Assembly (NCBI RefSeq): GCF_036346615.1
Contig: NZ_CP107836.1
Location: 6,820,001 to 6,884,000, forward strand
DNA: 64,000 nt
Origin: Streptomyces sp. NBC_00523
GTDB taxonomy: Bacteria > Actinomycetota > Actinomycetes > Streptomycetales > Streptomycetaceae
Reading direction: 5' to 3'
Under the pieces are notes generated by a model that was not told the origin of the DNA, ran no database searches, and saw only the letters and a list, made by a program, of their open reading frames with translations. Position 1 is the first letter of the stretch. Each line of letters begins with the position of its first letter. Both the position numbers and the translations under genes were made by a program. Below, in pieces: positions 49,256 to 58,409 of the stretch.

Positions 49256-50224
49256 ATGGCCGGTCGAACGGTTGAACCTAGGCTTCCCGGGGCCCGCGGC
49301 GCGCTCTCGGCGGCGCTCGTCGCCCATCTCCGGGGCAACGGCCCCTTGCCCGCGCCCACCGTGGCGGACGCGGCCGAGCCCTACGGCGACGACCTCCAGC
49401 TCGCCCTGTACGTCTGCTACGAGCTCCACTACCGGGGCTTCGAGGGCGTGGACCCGGCCCGGGAATGGGACCCCGGGCTGCTGGCGGTCCGGGCGGCCCT
49501 GGAACGCCGCTTCGAGTCCGCGCTGCGCCGGGACGTCCCGGCCGGGGCCGGTCTGGACGACACGCTGGACGCGCTGCTCGTGGAGCCGGTCGACGGTACG
49601 GGCGTATCGCACTTCCTCCAGGAACACGCCACACCGGACCGGCTGCGGGCCTATGCCGCCCAGCGCTCCCTGTACCACCTGAAGGAGGCCGACCCGCACG
49701 CCTGGGTGCTGCCCCGGCTGAGCGGGCGCGCCAAGGCGGGGATGGCCGCGATCGAGTACGACGAGTTCGGCGCCGGCCGCGCCGACCGCGTCCACGCCCG
49801 GCTCTTCGCCGACCTCATGACGGACCTGGGCCTGGAGACGGCGTACGGCCACTACCTGGACGAGGGTCACGCCGAGATGCTGGCGCTCGTCAACCTCATG
49901 TCCCTGTTCGGCCTGCACCGGCGGCTGCGGGGCGCCCTGGTCGGACACTTCGCCGCCGTCGAGATCACCTCCTCGCCCGCCTCGCACCGCCTCGCCCTCG
50001 CCATGAAGCGGGCGGGCGCCGGTCCCGCCGCCGAGTTCTTCTACACCGAACACGTGGCGGCGGACGCGGTCCACGAACAGGTGGTGCGGCACGACGTCGT
50101 ACGGGGGCTGCTGGACGACGAACCCGGCCTGGAGGCGGACGTCGTCTTCGGCATCGACACCACCGGCTTCCTGGAGGACCGCCTGGCCGCCCGGCTCCTG
50201 ACGGCCTGGGGCGCCACTGCCTAG
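49256..50224 (+). CDS. Iron-containing redox enzyme (haem-oxygenase-like fold)
   Basis: A 322-residue all-helical protein resembling the haem-oxygenase-like diiron (HDO) 'iron-containing redox enzyme' family. Candidate metal ligands are spread as in the family: LYHLKEADPHAW, AAIEYDEFGAG, YGHYLDEGHAEML and FFYTEHVAADAVHEQVVRHD, giving several Glu/Asp and His. The start ATG 49256 follows AAGGGGAG with 7-base spacing. HDO enzymes carry out diverse oxidations, including C-C cleavage and N-oxygenation; the substrate here is unknown. A lipoprotein gene follows 40 bases later. Confidence 0.85.
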   Translation: MAGRTVEPRLPGARGALSAALVAHLRGNGPLPAPTVADAAEPYGDDLQLALYVCYELHYRGFEGVDPAREWDPGLLAVRAALERRFESALRRDVPAGAGLDDTLDALLVEPVDGTGVSHFLQEHATPDRLRAYAAQRSLYHLKEADPHAWVLPRLSGRAKAGMAAIEYDEFGAGRADRVHARLFADLMTDLGLETAYGHYLDEGHAEMLALVNLMSLFGLHRRLRGALVGHFAAVEITSSPASHRLALAMKRAGAGPAAEFFYTEHVAADAVHEQVVRHDVVRGLLDDEPGLEADVVFGIDTTGFLEDRLAARLLTAWGATA

Positions 50225-50264
50225 AATGGCAACCCGGTTGGGTGGGGCACTGAAAAGGACACAT

Positions 50265-50819
50265 GTGAACAGGGTGGGGTGGGCTGCCGTCGTCGCGGCA
50301 GTGCTGATCGGCGTGACCGGCTGCGGGGGCGGCGGCAACGACGGGGATGAGAACGGGGCGGCTGCGGCTGCCCCGGCCGGGCCGGGACCGGAAGACGCCG
50401 GTCCGGTCACCAAGGCCAAGTTGCGTCTGGTGCTCGACGGCGTCGCCAAGGACACGGGGGCACTGCCGAACGATCCGAAATGGGCGGCCTTCCGTGCCGA
50501 CTCGACCACCCCGCTGGGTGCGTGCTTCGTCGACTACAAGTCGTTCGACAAAGCCGCATCCACGCTGGATCCGCACCTGACCAACGCCCTGGCGGCCGCG
50601 CTGACCGGCCGTGGATGGACAGAGGCCAAGAAGCGCGACGAGCGACAGGCGCGGGACGGCTCAGTCCGCGCGGTGCAAGCGGTGTTCAAGAAGCGCGGCT
50701 GGACCATAGTCCTGGACTACCGCCTGAACGCCGACGACCGGACGCTCAGCCTGGCCGGCTTCGAAGACGCGTGCGTCAAGAAGGTGCAGGCGGCCGGAGG
50801 CCCCGAGGCCTTCAATTGA
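50265..50819 (+). CDS. Hypothetical lipoprotein
   Basis: A 184-residue secreted lipoprotein: short basic start, hydrophobic AAVVAAVLIGV and lipobox VTGC with Cys20, followed by a Gly/Asp/Ala linker. The mature domain (TKAKLRLVLDGVAKDTGALP onward) has two Cys that could pair. No function recognised. I chose GTG 50265, which has AAAAGGA about 6 bases upstream, over ATG 50226, which would spoil the signal peptide. It converges with the GAF-ANTAR gene. Confidence 0.85.
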   Translation: MNRVGWAAVVAAVLIGVTGCGGGGNDGDENGAAAAAPAGPGPEDAGPVTKAKLRLVLDGVAKDTGALPNDPKWAAFRADSTTPLGACFVDYKSFDKAASTLDPHLTNALAAALTGRGWTEAKKRDERQARDGSVRAVQAVFKKRGWTIVLDYRLNADDRTLSLAGFEDACVKKVQAAGGPEAFN

Positions 50820-50834
50820 CGGGACCGGTGCGGC

Positions 50835-51554
50835 TCAGGCTCCGCCCGCCCGCACCTCGTCCAGCAAGCGGCGCAGTTCACGCGTGCTGCCCCGGCCCTT
50901 CGCCCCTACGATCTGCGCCGCGACAGCGCTCAGCTTGCGGTTCGTACGCTGGGAGAGCATGCGCAGGACGTCGAACGCCCGGCCCGGTTCGCAGTCCAGC
51001 AGATGCGTCACGATGCCGATGGCCTGGTCGATCACGGCACGCGACACCATCGCCGTCCGCAACTGCTCCGCCTCCGCCTCGACTCCGGTACGGGCACGCT
51101 CGCGCAGAAGTCCGCCGACCGTCTCCTCGGCCAGCACCGTGACCGCCTCCCGGCCCGACGCCGTGAGCCGCCACGGCCGGAACGCGTACAGGGTGACCGT
51201 CACCGTGGCGCCTCCCGCCAGGACCGGCACCGCCGCGCAGGCACGTAGCCCCCGTTCCAGCGCCGCCACCCGGAAGCGCGGCCACCGCGCCTCGGCGACC
51301 AGATCGACGGCCGCGACCGTCCGCAGCGAGCGGGCGGCCTCGACGCAGGGACCCTCGCCGGTGTCCTCCTGGAGCGCGGCCAGGACCGCGAGATCCGGGT
51401 GGGTCGCGGTGCCGAGGGCCTCCCCGCCGGGGCACCGCAGAAACACCGTCGCGCCCCGGCACCCCGCCGAGCAGCGCATTGCCCGCCCGCCGAGCCGGAC
51501 GAGCGACGGCGCCACGGCCGCGTCATCGGTCACCGTATCCATCGGCCGCGTCAC
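50835..51554 (-). CDS. GAF and ANTAR domain protein
   Basis: A 239-residue sensor/RNA-binding antiterminator common in Streptomyces. The N-terminal GAF-like domain (residues about 10-150) contains DTGEGPCVEAARSLRTVAAVDL. The C-terminal ANTAR helices (LRTAMVSRAVIDQAIGIVTHLLDCEPGRAFDVLRMLSQRTNRKL) should bind paired hexaloop RNA hairpins. The start is GTG 51554 after GGGAGG; ATG 51542 is an alternative. It is divergent from the PAS-GAF gene, sharing a 109-base promoter gap. Confidence 0.9.
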   Translation of the reverse strand: MTRPMDTVTDDAAVAPSLVRLGGRAMRCSAGCRGATVFLRCPGGEALGTATHPDLAVLAALQEDTGEGPCVEAARSLRTVAAVDLVAEARWPRFRVAALERGLRACAAVPVLAGGATVTVTLYAFRPWRLTASGREAVTVLAEETVGGLLRERARTGVEAEAEQLRTAMVSRAVIDQAIGIVTHLLDCEPGRAFDVLRMLSQRTNRKLSAVAAQIVGAKGRGSTRELRRLLDEVRAGGA

Positions 51555-51663
51555 CTCAGCCTCCCTCGGACCCCGTCGGCTCCCGGACTCCTTCGCACCG
51601 GAACGGACCGGACCCGCCGCGCCGCTCGGCGCCGGGGCACCGGTGATCGGTTAGCTTCGTCGT

Positions 51664-52785
51664 ATGAACGGGCCACCGGAGGGCGAGAGCGGTCTTCCGG
51701 CCCTCGTCGCCCGCGCCCGGGAACTGCGCGCGGCCCGGGACCATCCTCCCGCCGAATACCCGGTCCTGCTCGACGCGGCCCTCGCGGAGCTGGACCACGC
51801 CATCGAGGCCCTGCGCCAGGCGGAGGACCCACCGGGACCGCCCCGTACGCAGGGCGCGAAGGCGGCGCCGTTCAAGGCCATGTTCGACCACGCGCCCTGG
51901 CCCGTCGTCCTGACCGACGGGCAGACCGTGGTGCGCCGTCTCAACCGGGCCGCCGCCGCACTGACGGGGCTCCATCCGGGCTACGCCGCAGGCCGCTCCC
52001 TCGCCGCGCTCCTGCGCCCCGCCGACCGGGCCGCCCTCCGTGCCCACACGGCGGCCGTGGCCGGCGGCGAAGGAGGCCGCAGCCTCCCGGTCCGCCTCCC
52101 CGGGCTGCCGGACGGCCCGCTGTACGCCACGCTCACCGGCATCGACGCGCCGGGGGAGCGGGGGCAGGACGTACTCGTGGTGCTCGCCCCGGCACCGGGT
52201 CCCCGCGTGGCAGCCCGCACCGCTGACCTGGCCGAGCCCTCGGCGGTCGTACGCCAGGCCGAACTGACCGCCCTCCTGGACCGGACGGCCCGGGCGCTCC
52301 TGGACCGCGAGCCCTCCGCAGCGGCCCTCGGGACCGTCGCGGGGCTCCTGCGCGACGGACTCGCGGACTGGGCGCTGCTCGACCTGGGGCCCGTGGACGA
52401 GCCGGTCCGGATCGCGGTCCACGGCCCTCTGGCCCCGGAGGACGCGGGGCTGGAGAAGGCGTTCCTCCGGCAGGACCCGCGCGCCTGCCCCGTGGCCGTC
52501 GAGGTCATGGCCTCCGGCGCGGCGGCGGTGGAACAGCTGACGGACGACCTGGACCGGCTGGGCGCGGACGGGGACGGGGCGCCGCTCATGGCCCGCGCCG
52601 ATGTCACCGCCCTGCTTTCCCTGCCGCTGACCGCGCCCGACGGCACGACGGTGCTGGGGGCGTTGACGCTGCTCCGAGCCGGGCCGCCGTTCTCGCTGCT
52701 GGAGGCCGCTGCCGCGGAGATCGCGGCGGGGCACATGGCCGTCGTCGCGCGGCGGAGCGGCGTGGGCGGGCCCGGCGCGCGCTGA
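51664..52785 (+). CDS. PAS and GAF domain sensor protein
   Basis: A 373-residue protein with an N-terminal helical part, a PAS domain (KAMFDHAPWPVVLTDGQTVVRRLNRAAAALTG) and a C-terminal GAF-like domain (TARALLDREPSAAALGTVAGLLRDGLADWALLDLG). No kinase, phosphatase or DNA-binding output domain is present, so it probably works with partners, possibly the divergent ANTAR protein. Signal and output are unknown. Confidence 0.82.
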   Translation: MNGPPEGESGLPALVARARELRAARDHPPAEYPVLLDAALAELDHAIEALRQAEDPPGPPRTQGAKAAPFKAMFDHAPWPVVLTDGQTVVRRLNRAAAALTGLHPGYAAGRSLAALLRPADRAALRAHTAAVAGGEGGRSLPVRLPGLPDGPLYATLTGIDAPGERGQDVLVVLAPAPGPRVAARTADLAEPSAVVRQAELTALLDRTARALLDREPSAAALGTVAGLLRDGLADWALLDLGPVDEPVRIAVHGPLAPEDAGLEKAFLRQDPRACPVAVEVMASGAAAVEQLTDDLDRLGADGDGAPLMARADVTALLSLPLTAPDGTTVLGALTLLRAGPPFSLLEAAAAEIAAGHMAVVARRSGVGGPGAR

Positions 52786-52933
52786 GCGGCGGGCGGGGCG
52801 GACCGGGTGCGAAGAAAAACCGGCCGGTCAGGGGTGCCCGCGCCATGAGGTGGCATACGGCGAAGTGGGGCAGGGTGGAAAGCGTCTCGGCGCGAGCGGG
52901 CCCGCCCCCGGCCGACCGAGCATGGAGGACACG

Positions 52934-54025
52934 ATGGTGCGGACTGTGGGTGTCGAGGAGGAGCTGCTGCTCGTGGACGAGCAGAGCGGCGAACCCAGAG
53001 CGCTGTCGACGGCCGTGCTGGCCCTGGCCGAGCGGCGCGCCGAGGGCGACTCGGCCTTCGAGCCGGAGCTGCATCGCCAGCAGTTGGAGTTCGCCACCGA
53101 GCCGCGCGCGGACATGCGGGAACTCGCGGACGAGATCCTGCGCTGGCGGGCGGAGGCGGCCCGCAGCGCCGCCGAGGCCGGGGGAGCGGTCGCCGCGCTC
53201 GCCACGTCCCCGCTGCCCGTCAGCCCGTCCATCGGCGAGGGCGAACGGTACCGCTGGCTCGCCGACAAGTTCGGGCTGACCACGCAGGAGCAGCTGACCT
53301 GCGGATGCCATGTGCACGTCTCCGTGGAGTCGGACGAGGAGGGCGTCGCGGTCCTGGACCGCATCCGCCCGTGGCTCGCGGTGGTGCTCGCGCTGAGCTC
53401 CAACTCGCCCTTCTGGCAGGGCCAGGACACCGCGTACAGCAGCTACCGCAGCCAGGTCTGGGGCCGCTGGCCCTCGGCCGGGCCGATGGAACTGTTCGGC
53501 TCCGCGCGCCGTTACCACGACGAGGTCGAAGCCCTCGTCGGCACGGGCGTCCTGCGCGACAAGGGCATGATCTACTTCGACGCCCGGCTCTCGCACCGCT
53601 ATCCCACCGTCGAGGTCAGGGTCGCGGACGTCTGCCTCGACCCCGCCGACGCCGTGCTGCTCGCGACGCTGGTGCGCGGCCTGGTCGAGACGGCGGCCCG
53701 GGCCTGGCGGGCGGGCGGTCCGCCGGAGCCGTACGGGATGGGCCTGCTGCGCATGGCCGCCTGGCAGGCCGGCCGCTCGGGCCTGGAGGGCGAACTGCTG
53801 CACCCCGCCACCATGCGCCCCGCCCCCGCGCCGGCCGTGGTGCACGCCCTGCTCACCCATGTGCGCGACGCGCTGGAGGACACCGGGGACCTGGCCGCGG
53901 CGCGGGAGGGGATCGACCGGCTCCTGAAGAGCGGCACGGGCGCGCGGATCCAGCGCGACGCGCTCGCCCGCACGGGCAGCCTCCACGACGCGGTCACGGA
54001 GTGCGTCAGCCGCACCCGTGGCTGA
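52934..54025 (+). CDS. YbdK-type carboxylate-amine ligase (GCS2 family)
   Basis: A 363-residue glutamate-cysteine-ligase-like enzyme. The hallmark VGVEEELLLVD begins the protein, and TCGCHVHVSVES, SSNSPFWQGQDTAYSSYRSQVWGRWPSAGP and ARLSHRYPTVEVRVAD follow. These proteins join an amino acid to glutamate with ATP; the natural substrate in actinomycetes is uncertain. The start is ATG 52934 with GGAGGA just before it; ATG 52922 is four codons earlier. It converges on the decarboxylase pseudogene. Confidence 0.92.
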   Translation: MVRTVGVEEELLLVDEQSGEPRALSTAVLALAERRAEGDSAFEPELHRQQLEFATEPRADMRELADEILRWRAEAARSAAEAGGAVAALATSPLPVSPSIGEGERYRWLADKFGLTTQEQLTCGCHVHVSVESDEEGVAVLDRIRPWLAVVLALSSNSPFWQGQDTAYSSYRSQVWGRWPSAGPMELFGSARRYHDEVEALVGTGVLRDKGMIYFDARLSHRYPTVEVRVADVCLDPADAVLLATLVRGLVETAARAWRAGGPPEPYGMGLLRMAAWQAGRSGLEGELLHPATMRPAPAPAVVHALLTHVRDALEDTGDLAAAREGIDRLLKSGTGARIQRDALARTGSLHDAVTECVSRTRG

Positions 54026-54049
54026 GACGCGTGACGGCCATGCGCCCGC

Positions 54050-55060
54050 TCAGTCGTCCGCGCAGACCCGTACGGTGCGCAGCTCGGTGTCCGCCGGGTC
54101 CGGCAGGTTCATCCCCGCCTCCAGGCCGGTGAGAAGGTAGCGCAGCACCGGCTCCGTCAGCCGCTCGCCGGGCAGCACCACCGGGATCCCCGGGGGATAC
54201 GGCGTGATCATCTCGGCGGCGACGCGCCCCACGGCCTCCTCCACCGGGACGTCCTCCGTTCCGTGGAAGTAGGCGTCGCGCGGCAGCCTCGCCTGCTCCA
54301 TCCGCGGCTCCGCCGGGGCCGGGACCGCCACCTCGGGCCCCCGGGGCAGCGAGGGCGCGTGCCGGGCGAAGTCCCGCAGCGCCGCCAGCAGCCGCTCCGT
54401 CGTCTCGGCGTCGTCGGCGTGGGTGAGCTGGGCGCTGACGCGCCGGTGGTCCATCAGATGCGTGTCCACGTGGTGGTGTTCGCGCAGCCAGTCCGCCGCC
54501 CGATAGCCGGAGACCCCGAGCTCCGTGATGTCGATGACCACCGGCAGCGGGTCGAACTCGGAGCCGGCACCCGGACCGCAGAAGTCGTCGGCGTCGTTGA
54601 CGTGCATCCCGTCGACCGACTCGATCTCCTTGCGCACGGACGCGGCGAGGGCGAGGGCGCGCGGCATCGGCGTCCATCGCCCAGGTCGGCAGGTCCGGAT
54701 GCACCGGATGGACCGGCAGATGCGCGCCCCACGCCTCGTCCACGACGAGCGGGCGGGAGCGCCGGTGACACACCTTGCCGATGGCCCGGAGATCCGCCGC
54801 CACCCCGTACGGCGTGGGGCTGGTGACCAGGGCGCCCTTCGCGTACGGGTGCTCCTCGAAGGCCCGCTCGTACGCCTCCGGGGACGGCGGGTGCGCGAGA
54901 TGGCGTCCGGGTGTCCCTCTGCGTTTCGACCCACACCGGCTGGATGCCCGACAGGATGAGCCCGGAGATCACCGCCGTGTGGGCATCCCGCCCGCCGCCG
55001 GCCAGGAGGTCGCCGAGGAGCACGGCGTCGCCCAGCACGGCCCTGACCTCCGGCGCGGCG
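54050..55060 (-). pseudogene. Decayed Orn/Lys/Arg decarboxylase (PLP fold type I)
   Basis: Fragments of one decarboxylase are spread over three frames on the minus strand. Upstream (about 55050-54930) GGGRDAHTAVISGLILSGIQPVWVE is readable. After a frameshift at about 54903-54930 come HLAHPPSPEAYERAFEEHPYA, SPTPYGVAADLRAI and LVVDEAWGAHLPVHP. After WAMDADA (about 54660) the frame changes again and continues RALALAASVRKEIESVDGMHVND to the normal C-terminus. The segment between should hold the SxHK motif with the PLP lysine and the following 60 or so residues, and it is missing. The N-terminal domain is also absent. A functional enzyme is excluded if the sequence is correct. Confidence 0.85.
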
Positions 55061-55335
55061 CCCCGGGACCGGCGCGACTCGAAGCCCACCGGACGGCGCT
55101 GCGGCTGTGGTCCCAACCGGCAGCGCCTGCTCCCGCGTACGCCGGGAGCCTGGCCAGGCGAGTACCCGTACCTCCCGGGGACATGCGGGACCGGCCCGGA
55201 GCGCTTCCGTGGGCCTCGACCGGTCCGTCGGATCGAATCGGTCATTCCGGTTGAACCCGGATTCCGTGGGAACCCGTCGCACGGAACCGCTGTGCGGGCC
55301 CGCCCGCAGGACGACCCGGGAGGAACCGAGGAGAT
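55061..55335. other. Region without a clear gene
   Basis: About 275 bases between the decarboxylase remnant and the small CsbD-like gene. It may contain unrecognisable N-terminal remains of the decarboxylase on the minus strand and the promoter of the plus-strand genes. I see no RNA gene or strong hairpin. Confidence 0.5.
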
Positions 55336-55515
55336 ATGGGACGGCATGCCGAAATCGCTCGCGCCCTGGCCATGAGGGCGAAGGCGGCGAAGCTCAAGTC
55401 GGACGGCGCCGCGCTGGGCGACGAGAGCCTGAAGGCGGAGGGGCGCAGGCGTGAGACCGCCGGACGGATCGCCCAGGCGGAGGCCAAGGCGGCACGCCGC
55501 ACGGACCGCCACTGA
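55336..55515 (+). CDS. Small CsbD-like basic protein
   Basis: A 59-residue helical protein starting MGRHAEIARALAMRAKAAKL. The middle, GDESLKAEGRRRETAGRIAQAEAKA, recalls the CsbD pattern (GDE-LEAEGK-xQ-GK), a general-stress family, though it is more basic and lacks the standard start. GAGGAG lies just before ATG 55336, and the alcohol dehydrogenase starts 22 bases after its stop, so they may be co-transcribed. The gene is short but its ribosome-binding site and composition support it. Confidence 0.65.
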   Translation: MGRHAEIARALAMRAKAAKLKSDGAALGDESLKAEGRRRETAGRIAQAEAKAARRTDRH

Positions 55516-55537
55516 CCCGACAGCTAGGAGACCACTC

Positions 55538-56728
55538 ATGCGCGCACTGACCTGGCAAGGAAAGCGTGACGTACGCGTCGAGACCGTTCCCGACCCGGTC
55601 ATCCAGGACCCGGCCGACATCATCATCCGGGTCACCTCGACCGGCATCTGCGGATCGGACCTCCATCTGTACGAAGTGCTCGGCCCGTACCTCGACCCCG
55701 GCGACATCCTGGGCCACGAGCCGATGGGCGTCGTGGAGGTGACGGGTCCCGAGGTCACCGCCGTGTCGCGCGGCGACCGGGTCGTCGTCCCGTTCAACGT
55801 CTCCTGCGGCACCTGCTTCATGTGCGACCAGGGCCTGCACTCGCAGTGCGAGACCACGCAGGTCAGGGAGTACGGCACCGGCGCGTCGCTCTTCGGCTAC
55901 ACCAAGCTCTACGGGCAGGTGCCCGGCGGACAGGCGGAACTGCTGCGGGTCCCCTTCGGAAACACCCTGCCCATCAAGGTCCCCGACGGACCGCCGGACG
56001 ACCGGTTCGTCTACCTCTCCGACGTGCTGCCCACCGCCTGGCAGGCCGTCGAATACGCCGCGATCCCGCCCGGCGGCAGCGTCACCGTTCTCGGGCTGGG
56101 CCCGATCGGCGACATGGCCGCCCGCATCGCCCTGCACCGGGGCGCCGGCCTGGTCATCGGTGTGGACCTGGTCCCCGAACGCCTCGCCCGCGCCGCCGCA
56201 CACGGCGTCCAGACCCTCGACCTGAGCCGCTACGGCAAGGACCTGCCGGACGCGGTCCGGGACCTCACCGGCGGCCGGGGCACCGACGCGGTCATCGACG
56301 CCGTCGGCATGGAGGCCCACGCCACCGGGGCGCCGATCGGCAAGGCCGGCCAGTGGGCCACCGGGCTGCTGCCCGACGCGGCGGCCCGCAAGCTCATGGA
56401 ACACGCCGGCATCGACCGCCTCACCGCCCTGCTCACCGCCATCGACGCGGTCCGCCGGGGAGGCACCGTCTCCATCTCCGGCGTGTACGGAGGCTCCGTC
56501 GACCCGCTGCCCCTGCTCACCATGTTCGACAAGCAGATCCAGTTCCGGATGGGCCAGGCGAACGTCAAGCGCTGGGTGCCCGACATCCTGCCGCTGCTCG
56601 TGGACGACGACCCGCTGGGCGTGGACGGCTTCGCCACGCACCACCTGCCCCTGGAGGACGGCCCGAAGGCGTACGAGACCTTCCAGGCGAAGGCCGACGG
56701 CATGGTCAAGACGCTGCTGCGGCCCTGA
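55538..56728 (+). CDS. Zinc-dependent alcohol dehydrogenase (formaldehyde-dehydrogenase-like)
   Basis: A 396-residue MDR enzyme. Catalytic-zinc residues lie in STGICGSDLHLYE and GHEPMGVVE, the structural-zinc cysteines in CGTCFMCDQGLHSQC, and the NAD-binding loop in VLGLGPIGDMAAR. The length and inserted segment (GIDRLTALLTAIDAVRRGG) fit the long glutathione-independent formaldehyde dehydrogenase-like group. CTAGGAG precedes ATG 55538 by 7 bases. It begins a plus-strand run with the SDR, isochorismatase and HAD genes. The true substrate is unknown. Confidence 0.92.
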   Translation: MRALTWQGKRDVRVETVPDPVIQDPADIIIRVTSTGICGSDLHLYEVLGPYLDPGDILGHEPMGVVEVTGPEVTAVSRGDRVVVPFNVSCGTCFMCDQGLHSQCETTQVREYGTGASLFGYTKLYGQVPGGQAELLRVPFGNTLPIKVPDGPPDDRFVYLSDVLPTAWQAVEYAAIPPGGSVTVLGLGPIGDMAARIALHRGAGLVIGVDLVPERLARAAAHGVQTLDLSRYGKDLPDAVRDLTGGRGTDAVIDAVGMEAHATGAPIGKAGQWATGLLPDAAARKLMEHAGIDRLTALLTAIDAVRRGGTVSISGVYGGSVDPLPLLTMFDKQIQFRMGQANVKRWVPDILPLLVDDDPLGVDGFATHHLPLEDGPKAYETFQAKADGMVKTLLRP

Positions 56729-56750
56729 TGCCGCGACGTGAGGAGTCATC

Positions 56751-57788
56751 GTGAACGCATCGCAAGGGCTGCGCGTCGTCGTCACGGGCGCCACCGGCAA
56801 CGTCGGCACGAGCCTCGTGCGGGCCCTGGCGCGGGACCCGGATGTCGGGTCGGTCCTCGGCCTGGCCCGGCGGCTGCCCGACCTGGCCCTGCCCGGCGTC
56901 GAGTGGGGGAGGGTGGACCTCTCCCGCCCGGACAGCGCCCAGCGGCTCGGCTCACTGCTGACGGGCGCGGACGCCGTCGTGCATCTGGCGTGGCGCTTCC
57001 AGCCCACCCACGACCCCGTCGTCACCTGGCGCAGCAACGTCGAGGGCTCCCTCCGCGTCTTCGATGCGGTGCGCACGGCGGGCGTCCCGGCGCTGGTGCA
57101 CGCCTCGTCCGTCGGCGCCTACGCGCCCGGGCCGAAACGGGAGCCCGGAGTGGACGAACAGTGGCCCACCCATGGCTGGCCGGACGCCGCCTACTGCCGG
57201 GAGAAGGCGTACCTGGAACGGGTCCTGGACACCTTCGAGCTGCGCCACCCGCAGATCCGGGTGGTACGGATGCGGCCCGGGTTCCTCTTCAAGGAGACGG
57301 CCGCCTCGGAGCAGCGGCGCATCTTCGGCGGGAAACACCTTCCCGGGGGACTCCTCCGCCCCGACCTGCTGCCCTTCGTACCCGACCTGGAAGGGCTGAG
57401 GTTCCAGGTGCTGCACACGGACGACGCGGCCGAGGCGTACCGGCGCGCCGTGCTCGGCGACGTACGCGGCCCCTTCAACCTGGCCGCCGACACCGTCACC
57501 GACGCCCGGTCCCTCGGCGCCCTCCTCGACGCGCGGGTGGTACGCGCGCCCGTGCCGCTCGTACGCGGAGCGCTGGCGACCGCCTGGCACGCACGGGCGG
57601 TCCCCGCGTCGCCCCACCTCTTCGACGCCGTACTGCGCCTCCCCGTCATGGACTGCGCCCGCGCCCACGAGGAACTGGACTGGCGGCCCCGCTACTCGGC
57701 GTCCGAAGCGCTGACGGCGTTCCTGCGCGGCGTCGTACGCGGCACGGGCGAGGAGACGGCGCCGCTGGCGGGCAGCCGGTGGAGCTGA
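56751..57788 (+). CDS. NAD-dependent epimerase/dehydratase (extended SDR)
   Basis: A 345-residue extended SDR. The Rossmann motif VVVTGATGNVGTSLV opens the protein; HASSVGAYAPG holds the catalytic Ser/Thr region and DAAYCREKAYLE the YxxxK pair. GTG 56751 follows GAGGAGT; the gene starts 22 bases after the alcohol dehydrogenase stop, suggesting an operon. Sugar-nucleotide or other substrate unknown. Confidence 0.9.
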   Translation: MNASQGLRVVVTGATGNVGTSLVRALARDPDVGSVLGLARRLPDLALPGVEWGRVDLSRPDSAQRLGSLLTGADAVVHLAWRFQPTHDPVVTWRSNVEGSLRVFDAVRTAGVPALVHASSVGAYAPGPKREPGVDEQWPTHGWPDAAYCREKAYLERVLDTFELRHPQIRVVRMRPGFLFKETAASEQRRIFGGKHLPGGLLRPDLLPFVPDLEGLRFQVLHTDDAAEAYRRAVLGDVRGPFNLAADTVTDARSLGALLDARVVRAPVPLVRGALATAWHARAVPASPHLFDAVLRLPVMDCARAHEELDWRPRYSASEALTAFLRGVVRGTGEETAPLAGSRWS

Positions 57789-57829
57789 GGGCACCGGACA
57801 GTTCGCCGCGAAAGCCCACGGATGCCACC

Positions 57830-58375
57830 ATGACAACCATGTCCCGCAAGGCGCTGATCGTGATCGACATGATCAACCCGTACAACCACCAGGACGCCGA
57901 CCAGCTCCTTCCCTCGGCCGAGCGGGCCGTGCCGGTCATCGCGGACATGCTCGAGGCGGCCCGGGGCAGCGGTTCCCTCGTGATCTACGCCAACGACAAC
58001 TTCGGCGACTGGCGCTCCCACCACGGCGAGATCGTGGAGGCGGCCATGGCGGGCGCCCGCCCCGACCTGGTGGAACCGCTGAAGCCCGACGAGAACTCGC
58101 TCTTCGTGGTCAAGGCCCGGCACTCGATTTTTTACGAGACGCCCCTGCCGTACCTGTTCCACCAGCTGGACGTCGACCACCTCGTCCTGACCGGCCAGGT
58201 GACGGAGCAGTGCATCCTCTACTCCGCGCTCGACGCGCACATCCGGCACATGGACCTGACCATCCCCCGTGACGGGGTGGCCCACATCCACGCCGACCTG
58301 GCCGACGCCGCGCTCCGGATGACCGAACGGAACATGGGCGCCCGGGTGTGCGCCGCCGAAGAGATCACCCTCTGA
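57830..58375 (+). CDS. Isochorismatase-family cysteine hydrolase
   Basis: A 181-residue hydrolase with the complete triad: Asp in LIVIDMINPY, Lys in FVVKARHSIFYET and Cys in LTGQVTEQCILYSALD. These cleave isochorismate, nicotinamide or similar amides; the substrate here is not evident. ATG 57830 is used; a second ATG three codons later is possible, and neither has a strong ribosome-binding site. It lies in the plus-strand run between the SDR and HAD genes. Confidence 0.92.
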   Translation: MTTMSRKALIVIDMINPYNHQDADQLLPSAERAVPVIADMLEAARGSGSLVIYANDNFGDWRSHHGEIVEAAMAGARPDLVEPLKPDENSLFVVKARHSIFYETPLPYLFHQLDVDHLVLTGQVTEQCILYSALDAHIRHMDLTIPRDGVAHIHADLADAALRMTERNMGARVCAAEEITL

Positions 58376-58409
58376 CACCGGCGAGCCATGCCGGTACGAA
58401 AGGACCCCC

